Assembly (NCBI GenBank): GCA_038230275.1
Contig: JBBRNO010000018.1
Location: forward strand, 10,372 to 74,371
Reading direction: 5' to 3'
From: JANXXV01 sp038230275
GTDB taxonomy: Bacteria; Acidobacteriota; Terriglobia; Bryobacterales; Bryobacteraceae
DNA length: 64,000 nucleotides
Shown: positions 17,235 to 26,550 of the stretch, piece by piece
Layout: every line of letters begins with the position of its first letter
Numbering within the stretch: the stretch's first letter is position 1
The notes under the pieces: generated by a model
The model's input: only the letters and a program-made list of their open reading frames with translations
The model's database searches: none
What the model was told of the DNA's origin: nothing
Position numbers and translations under genes: made by a program

Positions 17235-19055
17235 TTGTCTAGTCTGCTGCTGGCTGTATGGACGATTGAGGCGCTGCTGAGTCTACCCTCGTTGGGCGAT
17301 CCGCAGATACGACCCGATGGAAAGACGTACGCCTATGTGCAGCAGGGACAGGTTTACCAGTCTCCGATTGAGGGAGGGGCGGCGCAATCGGTTTCCAAAG
17401 GGCGGCGGCCGCGCTGGTCGCCTGACTCGAAACTGCTAGCTTTCCTGGCGGATCACGATCACATTGTGCAGATCTATTTGTACGATTCGAAGGACGGCAA
17501 AGTGCGGCGATTCAGCGATTCGAAATCGCCGGTAACTTCGTTTTCGTGGGCGACGAACGGCGGTGCGATTGGATATCTTGCAGCGGATCCGGACCCGGCT
17601 GCAGATCCTGAGATATCCGGGAAGTATATCCGTTTCTCGCGTTTGTATTGGCAGGCTTTGGATGCCAGCGAAGCGAAGCGAGTTAGCGGTGGAAAGTTTC
17701 ATGTGACGTCGTTTGCCCTTTCCCCTGCGGGCGACCGCGCTGTTTTTGCGGCGAACCCGACGCCACTGAACCAGGATTCGCTGCAGTCCGATTTGTACAC
17801 CGTGGTTCTGAAGACGCTGGAGGTGACGCCGCTGGTGGTGCAACCCGGACGCGACGCGGAGCCTTCCTTTTCGCCCGATGGGAAATGGATCGCGTTTCAT
17901 TCGCAAGGGGGCTCGTCCAACTATTTCGAGAGACGGGATGTCGCGTTGATTCCTTCGGGCGGCGGCACGCCCCGCTACATTACGCGCGGCCATCCGGAAG
18001 ATGTTTTTCGCGGGGGCAACGCGTTCGCCTGGTCCCCCGATTCCGGCACGTTGATCTACACTGCGGGGAAGGGAGTGCGCGACGTTCTTATTCGCCATGA
18101 GATCGAGGCGAATCGCACGACCATTCTGGCGGAAGGAATTGCCGGTGCAGCGAGTTTCACTCCGGATCTGACGCGCGCAGTTTTCCTGCAGGTTAACCGG
18201 GCGCACCCGCCGGAGATTATGTACTACGAGGGCAAGGGGACGCGTCAGCTGACGAATGTGTTCAAAGATCTGTCGGCACTGCCGGCGTTTTCGTCGGAAG
18301 TTGTGAAGTGGAAGTCGCGAGATGGTTCCGACATGGAAGGAATGCTTTGGCTGCCGGTTGGGTATCAGCCGGGCAAGCGGGTTCCGATGTTGACTGAGCT
18401 TCACGGCGGTCCGACTGGAGTGATCCTGGATGCGTTTCCCACGCCGCGGACCTACCCGGTGCAAATGTATCTGCAGAACGGCATCGCGGTGTTTGCGCCG
18501 AATTTTCGCGGGTCTGTTAACTACGGAGCGGGCATTCGCATGAAGAATTCGAAGTCGCAAGGCGAGGGCGATTTCGACGATGTAATGACGGGGATCGATC
18601 ATTTGATTGCCCGCGGGATTGCCGACGCGAATCACTTGGGAGTCATGGGCTGGAGCTATGGCGGCTATCTGACGATTTCGACGGTGACGCAGACGAATCG
18701 GTTTAAGGCGGCCTCCATAGGTGCGCCCGCGACAGATTGGGCTACGTATTACGGTCAGTCGGATGGCCCGAAGGAAGTGTTGTGGACCTATTTCGGGGGA
18801 ACGCCCTGGGAGGTTCCAGAGAGTTACGCCAGGCATTCCCCGCGGGCGAAGCTGAAGGACGTCCGTACGCCATGTTTGTTGCAGGTGGGTATGCTGGACA
18901 TCAACCACAACGCCGAGATTTATCGCGCGCTGACTGACAATCATGTGGAAGTGGAGTATGATCTTTATCCGCGCGAGCCACACGGTTTCGGCGAACCGGC
19001 GCACATTCGGGACGTGATGGAGAAGAATCTGAGTTGGTTCCTTAGCCGGTTGTGA
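17235..19055 (+). CDS. S9-family prolyl oligopeptidase-like peptidase
   Basis: A 606-aa protein starting with TTG at 17235 after a strong SD (GATGGAGGAA, 17221-17230). The N-terminal 340 residues are a WD/PD40-type beta-propeller (RWSPDSKLLAF, SFSPDGKWIAF). The C-terminal alpha/beta-hydrolase domain has GWSYGGYL (nucleophile Ser near residue 473), an Asp in GMLDIN, and His in EPHGFGEP, completing the triad. Dipeptidyl or acylaminoacyl peptidase activity is expected. A hydrophobic first 20 residues may be a weak export signal. The creatininase gene starts 24 nt later. Confidence 0.95.
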   Translation: MSSLLLAVWTIEALLSLPSLGDPQIRPDGKTYAYVQQGQVYQSPIEGGAAQSVSKGRRPRWSPDSKLLAFLADHDHIVQIYLYDSKDGKVRRFSDSKSPVTSFSWATNGGAIGYLAADPDPAADPEISGKYIRFSRLYWQALDASEAKRVSGGKFHVTSFALSPAGDRAVFAANPTPLNQDSLQSDLYTVVLKTLEVTPLVVQPGRDAEPSFSPDGKWIAFHSQGGSSNYFERRDVALIPSGGGTPRYITRGHPEDVFRGGNAFAWSPDSGTLIYTAGKGVRDVLIRHEIEANRTTILAEGIAGAASFTPDLTRAVFLQVNRAHPPEIMYYEGKGTRQLTNVFKDLSALPAFSSEVVKWKSRDGSDMEGMLWLPVGYQPGKRVPMLTELHGGPTGVILDAFPTPRTYPVQMYLQNGIAVFAPNFRGSVNYGAGIRMKNSKSQGEGDFDDVMTGIDHLIARGIADANHLGVMGWSYGGYLTISTVTQTNRFKAASIGAPATDWATYYGQSDGPKEVLWTYFGGTPWEVPESYARHSPRAKLKDVRTPCLLQVGMLDINHNAEIYRALTDNHVEVEYDLYPREPHGFGEPAHIRDVMEKNLSWFLSRL

Positions 19056-19079
19056 GTTGAAACGTTGTGAGATACGACA

Positions 19080-19886
19080 ATGACGCACCTGGGTAAAATG
19101 ACGTGGCCCGAAGTGAATGAGGCCGTACGGCAGAAGAAAGTGGTGTTGATTCCGGCCGGGGCGATGGAGCAGCACGGTCCGCATTTGCCGATCGACACGG
19201 ACATCGTACTGCCGGTATCTTTGTGCGAACGGGCGGCGGAAAAAGCGCCGGAGTTGTTTGTGACCACGTTCTGCATTCCGTATGGTTTCAATGAGCACAA
19301 CATGGAGTTTCCCGGCACGATTCACGTGGGCTGGGACCATTTTGTGAATTACTGCACGGACGTTGCCTTGAGTTTCGCGCATATGGGCTTCCGCAATATC
19401 CTCTTCGTGAATGGCCACGGGTCTAACGCGATTCTGCTGGAGACCGCATCACGGCTGGTGACGATGCGCAGCAAGGCCCAATGCGCCATGGTGTCCTGGT
19501 TTTCGTTAGGGACCGAGACGATTAAGGAAGTGCGGGAATCGCAGATGCCGGGCGGCATGTCCCATGGGTGTGAACTGGAGACATCGGTTTACATGCACTT
19601 TGCGCCCGGCGATGTGCGGACGAGCGAGATCCGGAAAGAGATCTGGAATTCGAAGAGCAAATATTTTGCCTGGGATCTGATGGCGCCTGCTCCGGTGCGG
19701 CTGATCAATGAACGGTCAAGAACGTCGCACAGCGGCGTGCGTGGCGACCCTACTTTGGCAACGGCGGAGAAGGGACGGCGCATTGCAGAGGCTGTTGTGG
19801 ATGCGCTGATTCAAGTGGGCACCGACATGAAGGCATTGGAAGCCGAGTTGCTGCCGCCGATCAGCCATATTGTCCGGGACGAATGA
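19080..19886 (+). CDS. creatininase-family amidohydrolase
   Basis: A 268-aa protein with the family's metal-binding pattern: MEQHGPHLP, DTDIVLP, FVNGHGSN and an acidic residue in GCELETSVYMHF. Creatininase-family enzymes hydrolyse cyclic or linear amides, and include creatinine, formamide-riboflavin and mycofactocin-processing members. Its stop overlaps the start of an enolase-superfamily gene (ATGA, 19883-19886), so the two are cotranslated and probably act in sequence on one substrate. It is cytosolic by absence of a signal. Substrate cannot be read from sequence. Confidence 0.9.
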   Translation: MTHLGKMTWPEVNEAVRQKKVVLIPAGAMEQHGPHLPIDTDIVLPVSLCERAAEKAPELFVTTFCIPYGFNEHNMEFPGTIHVGWDHFVNYCTDVALSFAHMGFRNILFVNGHGSNAILLETASRLVTMRSKAQCAMVSWFSLGTETIKEVRESQMPGGMSHGCELETSVYMHFAPGDVRTSEIRKEIWNSKSKYFAWDLMAPAPVRLINERSRTSHSGVRGDPTLATAEKGRRIAEAVVDALIQVGTDMKALEAELLPPISHIVRDE

Positions 19887-20983
19887 AGATTACGCGCGTA
19901 GAAGCATTTCCGATTCACGCACCGCGGGCACATCGCTTTGTCGGCGCGCGCGCGGCACTCACGTTTTCCGATTTTGCATTGGTGATGATTGAGACAGACG
20001 CGGGCATCACCGGCTTTGGCGAGGTATCGAGTGCACTGTACTACTACCGCCTGGGGCCATCGCACGCGTTGGACATCAATGCGTATCTGGGTCCGGCCTT
20101 GCTGGGCGAAGATCCGCGGCGCATTCCAGCTTTAGTGGAGCGCATGGATACGGTGCTGAGCGGAGGGCGGCAGGCGAAATCGGGCGTCGAGATGGCGCTG
20201 TGGGACCTTGCGGGCAAGGCTGCCGGGCTACCGGTCTATCGTCTGTTGGGCGGAAAGGCGCGGGAAGCCGTTCCGTTGAACTGGACTGTGGGCCAGCAGG
20301 AACCGGAAGAGATGGCGGACGAGGCGGCGCTCTATCTGGACAAGCACCGGGTACAAAGCATCCGGCTGAAGATTGGACGCCCGGGCGACACTGATGCACG
20401 CGCCTGTGAGGCGGTACGCAAACGAATTGGGCCGCGCGTTACGATGCGGCTGGATGCGAACGAATACTATCGATCCGCGAAGGAGGCGATTGCGGCGATC
20501 CGGCGGCTGGAGTGTTTCGACCTGCAACTGGTGGAACAACCGCTGGCGGCGCACGATTTTGCCGGCCACGCCGAGGTGCGTTCCGCGGTGGACGTTCCGA
20601 TTGGACTGGACGAATCGATTCAATCGCCGCGCGATGCGCTGACGGCGATTGCGGCTCGGGCGGGAGATGTGTTCAACGTATACGTCAGTGAGTCTGGGGG
20701 ATTGCTGCGATCCCAGCAAATTATCGTGATCGCGGAGGCGGCGGGAATTCCCTGCCTGATTGGGACGATGGGAGAACTGCAGATCGCCTCCGCAGCCGCT
20801 GTTCATTTGGCCGTTGCCTGCGCAAATATTCCGCTGACTTGCGATCTGGTAGGCCCGCTACGCTACAACGAATCGATTATCGAAGAGCCGCTGCGAATTG
20901 AAGACGGTCTCTTCTATCCTCCCGAAGCGCCCGGCTTGGGCATAACGCCGAACTGGGATGTGATCAATCGCTGGCGAGTTTAG
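19883..20983 (+). CDS. enolase-superfamily enzyme (mandelate racemase/muconate lactonizing type)
   Basis: A 366-aa protein. RLKIG on the second barrel strand supplies one catalytic Lys. Metal ligands are in MRLDANEYY (Asp), LVEQPL (Glu) and IGLDES (Asp/Glu). At the strand where muconate-lactonizing and dipeptide-epimerase enzymes carry a second Lys, the sequence is NVYVSESGG, with Tyr in its place. The C-terminal TMGELQIASAA matches the superfamily. The paralogue at 45239 has the same change. It is translationally coupled to the creatininase and converges on the DUF1501 gene (stop codons overlap). A dehydratase or epimerase using one base is possible; reaction unknown. Confidence 0.9.
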   Translation: MKITRVEAFPIHAPRAHRFVGARAALTFSDFALVMIETDAGITGFGEVSSALYYYRLGPSHALDINAYLGPALLGEDPRRIPALVERMDTVLSGGRQAKSGVEMALWDLAGKAAGLPVYRLLGGKAREAVPLNWTVGQQEPEEMADEAALYLDKHRVQSIRLKIGRPGDTDARACEAVRKRIGPRVTMRLDANEYYRSAKEAIAAIRRLECFDLQLVEQPLAAHDFAGHAEVRSAVDVPIGLDESIQSPRDALTAIAARAGDVFNVYVSESGGLLRSQQIIVIAEAAGIPCLIGTMGELQIASAAAVHLAVACANIPLTCDLVGPLRYNESIIEEPLRIEDGLFYPPEAPGLGITPNWDVINRWRV

Positions 20984-22476
20984 ACCAGGATCGATTTAAT
21001 CGGGAAGCCGTAATCCACTTCGAGACGCTTCTGGCCCGGGACATCCAAGCGCTGCGGATCGAGCCCGAGCAGGTGCATCACGGTGGCGTGAATGTCGGTA
21101 ACGTAGTGACGGTCTTCTACCGCATGGAAGCCCAATTCATCGGTAGCGCCGTGAATGATGCCGCGCTTGATTCCAGCACCTGCCATCCATGCCGTGAAGC
21201 CGTAGGGGTGGTGGTCGCGGCCGCCGCGGACCCCTTCCACTCCAGGGGTGCGGCCGAACTCGGTGCCCCAGACGACAATCGTATCCTCCAGCAGACCGCG
21301 CTGCTTCAGGTCTTTCAACAGACCGGCGATGGGCTGGTCCACCTGAGTGCAGAGCTTGCTATGGTTCTTCTGAAGGTCTGAGTGAGCGTCCCATTCGTTC
21401 TTGCCGCCGCCGCCGTGGTAAACCTGCACGAAGCGCACGCCCTGTTCCACTAAACGCCGGGCGGAAAGGCAGCGTTCGCCGAAGGTGCGCGTATTTTCCT
21501 GATCGAGCCCGTAGAGCTTTCGCACGTGTTCCGGCTCGTCTTTGAAATTGAATACCGCGGGCACGGTGGTTTGCATCTTATAGGCAAGTTCGTACGATTT
21601 GATGCGCGCGGTGAGGGCCGGGTCTTCGGGATATCGCGAGCGGGCAACCTCGTCCATCTTGTGGATGAAATCGAATTCGCACTTTTGCTCTTCTTTGTAG
21701 ACTTCGCCCGATGGACGGGCGTAGGGCAACGGGTTGGCCGGGTCCAGTGCGAACTCAACGCCCGCGTGTTGCGGACCGAGATACGAAGCGCCGGAACAGC
21801 CGCTTCCTCCGCAGCAGGAATCCACTTGCTCCCCTAAGACGACGAACTGGGGAAGATTATCGTTCAGCGAGCCGAGGCCATAGTGCACCCAGGAGCCGAT
21901 GGACGGGAACAAACCATCAAGCACCTGACGGCCGGTGTGGAACTGGTATTGTGCGCCGTGGTCGTTATCCGTTGTATACAGCGAGCGCACGAACGCGACA
22001 TCATCGACGACTTCGCCCATGTGCGGCCACCAATCGGTCATTTCGATGCCGAGCTGGCCGTACTTGCGGTACCCGACCTGCATGGGATAAAGCTGCAGCA
22101 TCATTTTTCGGACGCTGGCGACTGGCTGCCGGACGCCCTTGCTTACCAGGGGGGAAGCGAGCACGTCTTTGTACGGTGTATCGCCGATGGTTTTGCCGGC
22201 GTACTTGTTCAAGGCGGGTTTTGGATCGAAGCTTTCGAGGTGACTGGTGCCGCCCTGCATGAACAGCCAAATGACATTTTTCGCCTTGGGGGTGAAGTGC
22301 GGCTTGCCGTCCGGCGGACGCCAGGTTTCGATGGACGGCATGTCCGCCGCTTTCAGCACCCCATCACGCCGGAGCATGGCGGTGAGGGCGAGGCCCGCGA
22401 AACCCATCCCACAATCGACCAGTAAATTGCGACGGCTGATTCGGCCGCATGGAGGAAGGAAACTCATTTTATTCAC
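20980..22476 (-). CDS. DUF1501 secreted protein
   Basis: A 498-aa protein with a Tat-like N-terminus (SRRNLLVDCGMGFAGLALTA) and family blocks GGTSHLESFDPKPALN, RFVQVYHGGGGKNEWDAH, TEFGRTPG and GGRDHHPYGFTAWMAG, ending with VTDIHATVMHLLGLD. A Cys-rich insert (SCCGGSGCSG) sits near residue 220. It follows the large DUF1549/1553 gene with a 1-nt gap, so the two are one operon. The 3' ends of this gene and the enolase-superfamily gene overlap by 4 nt with no room for a separate terminator. Confidence 0.9.
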   Translation of the reverse strand: MNKMSFLPPCGRISRRNLLVDCGMGFAGLALTAMLRRDGVLKAADMPSIETWRPPDGKPHFTPKAKNVIWLFMQGGTSHLESFDPKPALNKYAGKTIGDTPYKDVLASPLVSKGVRQPVASVRKMMLQLYPMQVGYRKYGQLGIEMTDWWPHMGEVVDDVAFVRSLYTTDNDHGAQYQFHTGRQVLDGLFPSIGSWVHYGLGSLNDNLPQFVVLGEQVDSCCGGSGCSGASYLGPQHAGVEFALDPANPLPYARPSGEVYKEEQKCEFDFIHKMDEVARSRYPEDPALTARIKSYELAYKMQTTVPAVFNFKDEPEHVRKLYGLDQENTRTFGERCLSARRLVEQGVRFVQVYHGGGGKNEWDAHSDLQKNHSKLCTQVDQPIAGLLKDLKQRGLLEDTIVVWGTEFGRTPGVEGVRGGRDHHPYGFTAWMAGAGIKRGIIHGATDELGFHAVEDRHYVTDIHATVMHLLGLDPQRLDVPGQKRLEVDYGFPIKSILV

Positions 22477-22477
22477 C

Positions 22478-25400
22478 TCAACGTACAGTAACGAACTCGT
22501 TATGATTCAGCAGAGCATGAATCAGGTTTTCACGGGCACGCTGCCTGGCATCCAGGGCCGGGGGGACGTGCGTATCGACTACTTCCGAAAATCGCGTGAG
22601 ACGCTCGGGTTGTGCCAGGAGCGCCGATTGCGAAGTGAGAAACTTGCGGGACTCAGCCAATTCCACCGCCGTGGGTGGAGCGCCGAGGATGGTGTTGAAG
22701 GCAGCGCGGACGAAGCTGTCATCCGCGGCATTGCTAGTATTCAAAGATTTTGCGAGCAGGCGGGACGCTTCCTGGAAGAAGGTGCTGTTGGCACTGGCTA
22801 GCGCCTGCTGCGGGATAATGCTTTCCAGACGAATGTAGCAATCGTTCGGCATGGGCTGATCGTATAAGCGCAGGAACTCGGCCTGGCTGTCGGGAGTCTG
22901 GCGGAGATACAAGGAACGCCGGCGCGAATCGAAGGCCTGATTCTCATCAATGTCGGGACCGCCGGTTGTGAGATCGAGAAGACCTGCCTGAAATAAGACT
23001 GCGTCGCGAATGGTCTCTGCTTCCATGCGGCGCGCGTTCATGTGCCAGAAGAGTTTATTGTCCGGGTCGATCTGCTTGTTCGCCTCGCTGAGCGCTACGC
23101 CGGAGGAAGCGGTGCGATAGGCCTTCGAGGTGAGCAGCGTTCGATGGAGCTTCTTCATGCTCCATCCGTTTTCCATGAAGTCGACTGCGAGGTAGTCAAG
23201 CAAGGCCTGATTGGATGGCTTCGCGCCGTTGCGTCCAAAGTTTGCGACGGTGGCGACCAGGGGCTTACCGAAATGCCGCAGCCACATATCATTGACGGCG
23301 ACGCGCGCGGGCAGGGGATTATCTTTGCTGACCAGCCAATCGGCCAGCGCCGTGCGGCGGCCGCTGCTGGTTTCCGGATAAACTTCCACGACGGGCGAAT
23401 AGGTGAGGGCCGCCTGTCCGAGTGCCTTCGCGGCAGCTTCGAGTTTCGTCTTGGCTGCGCCTGCTTTGTCGGTGCCGAGCAGCTGCTGTGCTTCGACGGT
23501 TGCTTCTGAAGCGAACGCCGCTACGTATTTCTGTTCCGCCTTCTGTGCGGATTCAGTGAGCTTCTCGAGCTTTTCTTTCTCGTTAGGGCGTAGATACTTC
23601 TCGCGGTCCGCGGCTACTCGAGCTTCCAAGGCCGGAAGGAATAGCTTCACTGACTCCAGGTGCAAGTTCGCGACAGCTAGCCGCTCTTCCGCCCTGCGCA
23701 GTGATACTGCCGGTTCTTCGACGATCTCATCGATCCACTTCGAGAGCTTAGCTGCTTCTGCGGAACCGACGGCGCCGCCTTCGATGGGCATGCGAGGCGA
23801 AAGGTCGCCACTGATGTAGCGCATGAGCGGGCTTTCCGCACTGCGCCCCGGGATGATGGCCGGGCCGTACTTATATCCACCCTGAAGGGCGCCGGCCTGG
23901 CTGGTGAGAATGAGGCCGCTGCGGCTGGTGGCTTGCGTGGTGCCGCCATGACACTGACTGCACTTGACGTTCAGAATGGACTGCACGTCTTTGAAGGCGA
24001 CGGTTGGCTTCTTATTCTTGTCGATGGCTGGTTGATCTTTGTGGGCGGCGAACTCCGCACGGACCCGTTCCAGATTGCGCGTGGAAGATTGAATGGCGAG
24101 TTCAGCGTCTTTGATATCCTGGCGCGCTTTGGCGAGCATGTCCGTTCCGACGAAATCGCGAAGATCCGGGATATGCTCTTCCGGCTTCAACGTCACTGGT
24201 TGGATTTTCAAGTTCCACGCGCCCAGGACGGAGGGAGTTCCCGGAGTGAGCGGGGTTTTATCGGGATTGGTTTCCTCGCCGCGAATGAAGCGGAACGTGT
24301 CTTTGTAGATTGCCGGGAAATAGGGCTCTATGCCGCCTTCGTGCGGAGCCGATTCATAGACGCGGGCGATGCCGTCGTCATGCGGGTCCTGCTTGCCCGG
24401 TATGCGGTCCGTACGAACGTCGTATGGCTCAAAGAAGGCACGCATACGGTAATACTCTTCCTGGCTGATGGGATCGTACTTGTGATCGTGGCAGCGCGCG
24501 CACTTCAGTGTGAGGCCGAGAACGCCGAAGCCGATGTGCTCTACGGTGTCCTGCAGCCAGACGTTGCGATTGAAGCGATAGAAATTGCGCGCGAGAAATC
24601 CGGTGGCGCGAACCACGTTCGGATCGTTCGGGGCAATCTCATCACCGGCCACCATTTCGCGGATCATCTGGTCGTAGCCCTTGTCGGCATTCAGCGATTC
24701 GATGATCCAGTCGCGCCAGTGCCAGATGTGGCGGACGCTGTTGCGTTGATCGTCGAGGCCGCGGCGGCCATACCAATCCGAATAGCGCCAGATATCCATC
24801 CAGTGGCGGCCCCAGCGCTCGCCGTAACGCGGACTCTCCAGCAGGGCGTCCACTACTTTCTCGTAGGCGTTGGGTGATTTATCTTTCAGAAATGCGTCGA
24901 TCTGATCCGGCGCCGGGGGAAGTCCGGTCACATCAATGTACACGCGGCGGAGCAGCGTGCGGCGGTCCGCTTCGGGAGCCGGTTGCAGGCCTTTTTCCTG
25001 CCATTTTGCGGCGAGGATTATGTCGACGGGATTTTTGCTCCATGATGCGAGCGGCCCGTTGAGCTTGGGCAGAGGCGCTTTTACTGGCTTTTGGAAAGCC
25101 CAATGGTCACTCTTGGCCTGCGTCTTGGCTACTTCGATGGGCGCATCGTAATGGGCGCCCTCGCGGAGCCAGGCCACGACTTTCGTAATCGATTCCGCTT
25201 CCAACTGTGGCTGGTTGAGGGGCATTCCAGCGCCCTTGGCGGTGTGGCGGAGGCGGCCGATGAGAACGCTGGATTCCGGATTTTCCAATACGACTACCGG
25301 GCCGTGGTCGCCGCCTTCCAGGAGTTTTTCACGCGATGTGAGATCGAGGCCGCTCGCCTTTCCGGTACCGGAATGATGGCAGCTTACGCATTTTTGTTCG

Positions 25401-25804
25401 AGTAGTGGACGGATTGTGGACGTGAAGAGCGAGTCCGTCGCGGCTGGCCAGGAAGCTCCAGCGTCGATCCAGGCGGCCATTGTCTTTAGCTCGCCGGGCG
25501 TTAGCCGATCTCCGGCCGGTGGCATGAAGGGACGAACTTGTTGGGTAGCGAATTGATAAATGAGGCTCTCGGTGGCCTTGCCAGCAACTACCGCGGGACC
25601 ACGCTCTCCGCCGCGCAGGGCGGAATCGCGAGAGGTGAGGTCGAGTTTACCTTGGAGTAATTTGGCGTTGTGGCAGCCGAAACAACGGGCTTTGAGAATC
25701 GTCAGGGCGTCGGGATTGCTTTCCGCGGCAAGAGCCAGCGGGACGAAAGTCAGCAGTAGCGCGGCGAGCCGGGTCTGGTGTTTGAAGCGTGCAAACTGCC
25801 TCAT
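22478..25804 (-). CDS. large multi-haem PSCyt1/DUF1549/DUF1553 secreted protein
   Basis: Start at 25804 gives the signal peptide MRQFARFKHQTRLAALLLTF; the frame is open upstream but the extension is Pro/Arg-rich and unlike the family. The 1108-aa product has two tandem PSCyt1 domains (CFGCH near residue 40, CVSCH near 145), DUF1549 with CARCHDHKYDP near 445, a third PSCyt1-like haem site CSQCHGGT near 620, a charged coiled-coil stretch (about 690-790), then DUF1553. Four CXXCH sites in one chain is more than the two other DUF1549 proteins here. It forms an operon with the DUF1501 gene. Likely an exported electron-transfer or oxidative enzyme of unknown substrate. Confidence 0.9.
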   Translation of the reverse strand: MRQFARFKHQTRLAALLLTFVPLALAAESNPDALTILKARCFGCHNAKLLQGKLDLTSRDSALRGGERGPAVVAGKATESLIYQFATQQVRPFMPPAGDRLTPGELKTMAAWIDAGASWPAATDSLFTSTIRPLLEQKCVSCHHSGTGKASGLDLTSREKLLEGGDHGPVVVLENPESSVLIGRLRHTAKGAGMPLNQPQLEAESITKVVAWLREGAHYDAPIEVAKTQAKSDHWAFQKPVKAPLPKLNGPLASWSKNPVDIILAAKWQEKGLQPAPEADRRTLLRRVYIDVTGLPPAPDQIDAFLKDKSPNAYEKVVDALLESPRYGERWGRHWMDIWRYSDWYGRRGLDDQRNSVRHIWHWRDWIIESLNADKGYDQMIREMVAGDEIAPNDPNVVRATGFLARNFYRFNRNVWLQDTVEHIGFGVLGLTLKCARCHDHKYDPISQEEYYRMRAFFEPYDVRTDRIPGKQDPHDDGIARVYESAPHEGGIEPYFPAIYKDTFRFIRGEETNPDKTPLTPGTPSVLGAWNLKIQPVTLKPEEHIPDLRDFVGTDMLAKARQDIKDAELAIQSSTRNLERVRAEFAAHKDQPAIDKNKKPTVAFKDVQSILNVKCSQCHGGTTQATSRSGLILTSQAGALQGGYKYGPAIIPGRSAESPLMRYISGDLSPRMPIEGGAVGSAEAAKLSKWIDEIVEEPAVSLRRAEERLAVANLHLESVKLFLPALEARVAADREKYLRPNEKEKLEKLTESAQKAEQKYVAAFASEATVEAQQLLGTDKAGAAKTKLEAAAKALGQAALTYSPVVEVYPETSSGRRTALADWLVSKDNPLPARVAVNDMWLRHFGKPLVATVANFGRNGAKPSNQALLDYLAVDFMENGWSMKKLHRTLLTSKAYRTASSGVALSEANKQIDPDNKLFWHMNARRMEAETIRDAVLFQAGLLDLTTGGPDIDENQAFDSRRRSLYLRQTPDSQAEFLRLYDQPMPNDCYIRLESIIPQQALASANSTFFQEASRLLAKSLNTSNAADDSFVRAAFNTILGAPPTAVELAESRKFLTSQSALLAQPERLTRFSEVVDTHVPPALDARQRARENLIHALLNHNEFVTVR

Positions 25805-25871
25805 AGTTAAGGGTGATCGCTTCAGGGCATGGTTGTCAATACGGTGTTCAGGTATGTGGACGTGGTGGCGT

Positions 25872-25895
25872 GGGTTGGGTGGGATTTGGGGCGGG
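25872..25895 (+). other. G-quadruplex-forming motif in a divergent promoter region
   Basis: Five guanine runs occur in 24 nt: GGG at 25872, 25877 and 25881, GGGG at 25888 and GGG at 25893, with loops of 2, 1, 4 and 1 nt. This satisfies the usual G3+N1-7 rule. It lies on the plus strand in the 182-bp gap between the large cytochrome gene (minus) and hicA (plus), 68 nt before the former's start. Folding is predicted, not shown. Confidence 0.6.
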
Positions 25896-25986
25896 TTGGT
25901 TGGATTTATGGTTCGGAAGCGACTGGTGGTCGTACGGGAATCCTGCATACGCGAAGTGTCTGACTGTCTGTGCGCATAATCCTAAT

Positions 25987-26238
25987 GTGGCTGATGCCGT
26001 TCTCCTCCAGCTCTTGCGCGGGTCCTCGGATGCGAATATTCGCTTCGCCGATTTGCGTGGCCTCCTATTGCGCCTGGGCTTCGCCGAGCGGATTCAGGGC
26101 AGTCATCACATCTTTAGCCACGAAGGCGTGGCCGAAATTCTGAATCTTCAGCCAAAGAACTCGCTTGCAAAACCGTACCAAGTGAAACAAGTGCGCAAGG
26201 TTCTGGTTCAATATAAACTGGCGAAAGGGGATGTATGA
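25987..26238 (+). CDS. hicA: HicA-family mRNA interferase toxin
   Basis: An 83-aa product from GTG at 25987 (MADAVLLQLLRGSSDANIRF). It has the HicA core: DLRGLLLRLGF, the active-site block RIQGSHHIFSHEG with the catalytic His, and LNLQPKNSLAKPYQVKQVR. HicA toxins adopt a double-stranded-RNA-binding fold and cleave mRNA until neutralised by HicB. The frame is open upstream to 25813 but that part is G-rich spacer. The stop overlaps the hicB start (ATGA). No good SD precedes the GTG, so low translation or another start is possible. Confidence 0.8.
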   Translation: MADAVLLQLLRGSSDANIRFADLRGLLLRLGFAERIQGSHHIFSHEGVAEILNLQPKNSLAKPYQVKQVRKVLVQYKLAKGDV

Positions 26239-26444
26239 CCAAGTATGAAATCATTTTGTATTGGAGTAACGAGGACGAAGGGTTTATTGCTGAAGTGCCG
26301 GAATTGGCCGGTTGCGCGGCCGATGGAGCTACCCGGCAGGAAGCACTTGCCAATGTCGAGACAGTGATCGCGGAATGGATGGAAACTGCTCGGGAGCTTG
26401 GACGCTCGATTCCGGAACCCAAGGGTCGTCTTCTATTCGCGTGA
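26235..26444 (+). CDS. hicB: HicB-family antitoxin
   Basis: A 69-aa protein, YEIILYWSNEDEGFIAEVPE then LAGCAADGATRQEALANV, which is the partly degraded RNase H-like HicB fold that binds HicA. It lacks an additional C-terminal ribbon-helix-helix or HTH DNA-binding domain, so autoregulation would need another factor, possibly the neighbouring HicB at 26745. It overlaps hicA by 4 nt, the normal order (toxin first). Confidence 0.85.
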   Translation: MTKYEIILYWSNEDEGFIAEVPELAGCAADGATRQEALANVETVIAEWMETARELGRSIPEPKGRLLFA

Positions 26445-26550
26445 GCCGTTCGGCGGGAGGCGTCCACGTCGACCCTTTATCTAGGAACCACGGGGATCAC
26501 AGCCGCTTCCGGCGTGCGCGATGTTCAAAGCGGATTGTGTAAGGTGACAT

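Noticed and set aside
17436..19418. 660-codon minus-strand frame opposite the S9 peptidase and creatininase
   Set aside because: Spans two genes with clear catalytic motifs on the other strand; composition is that of a shadow.
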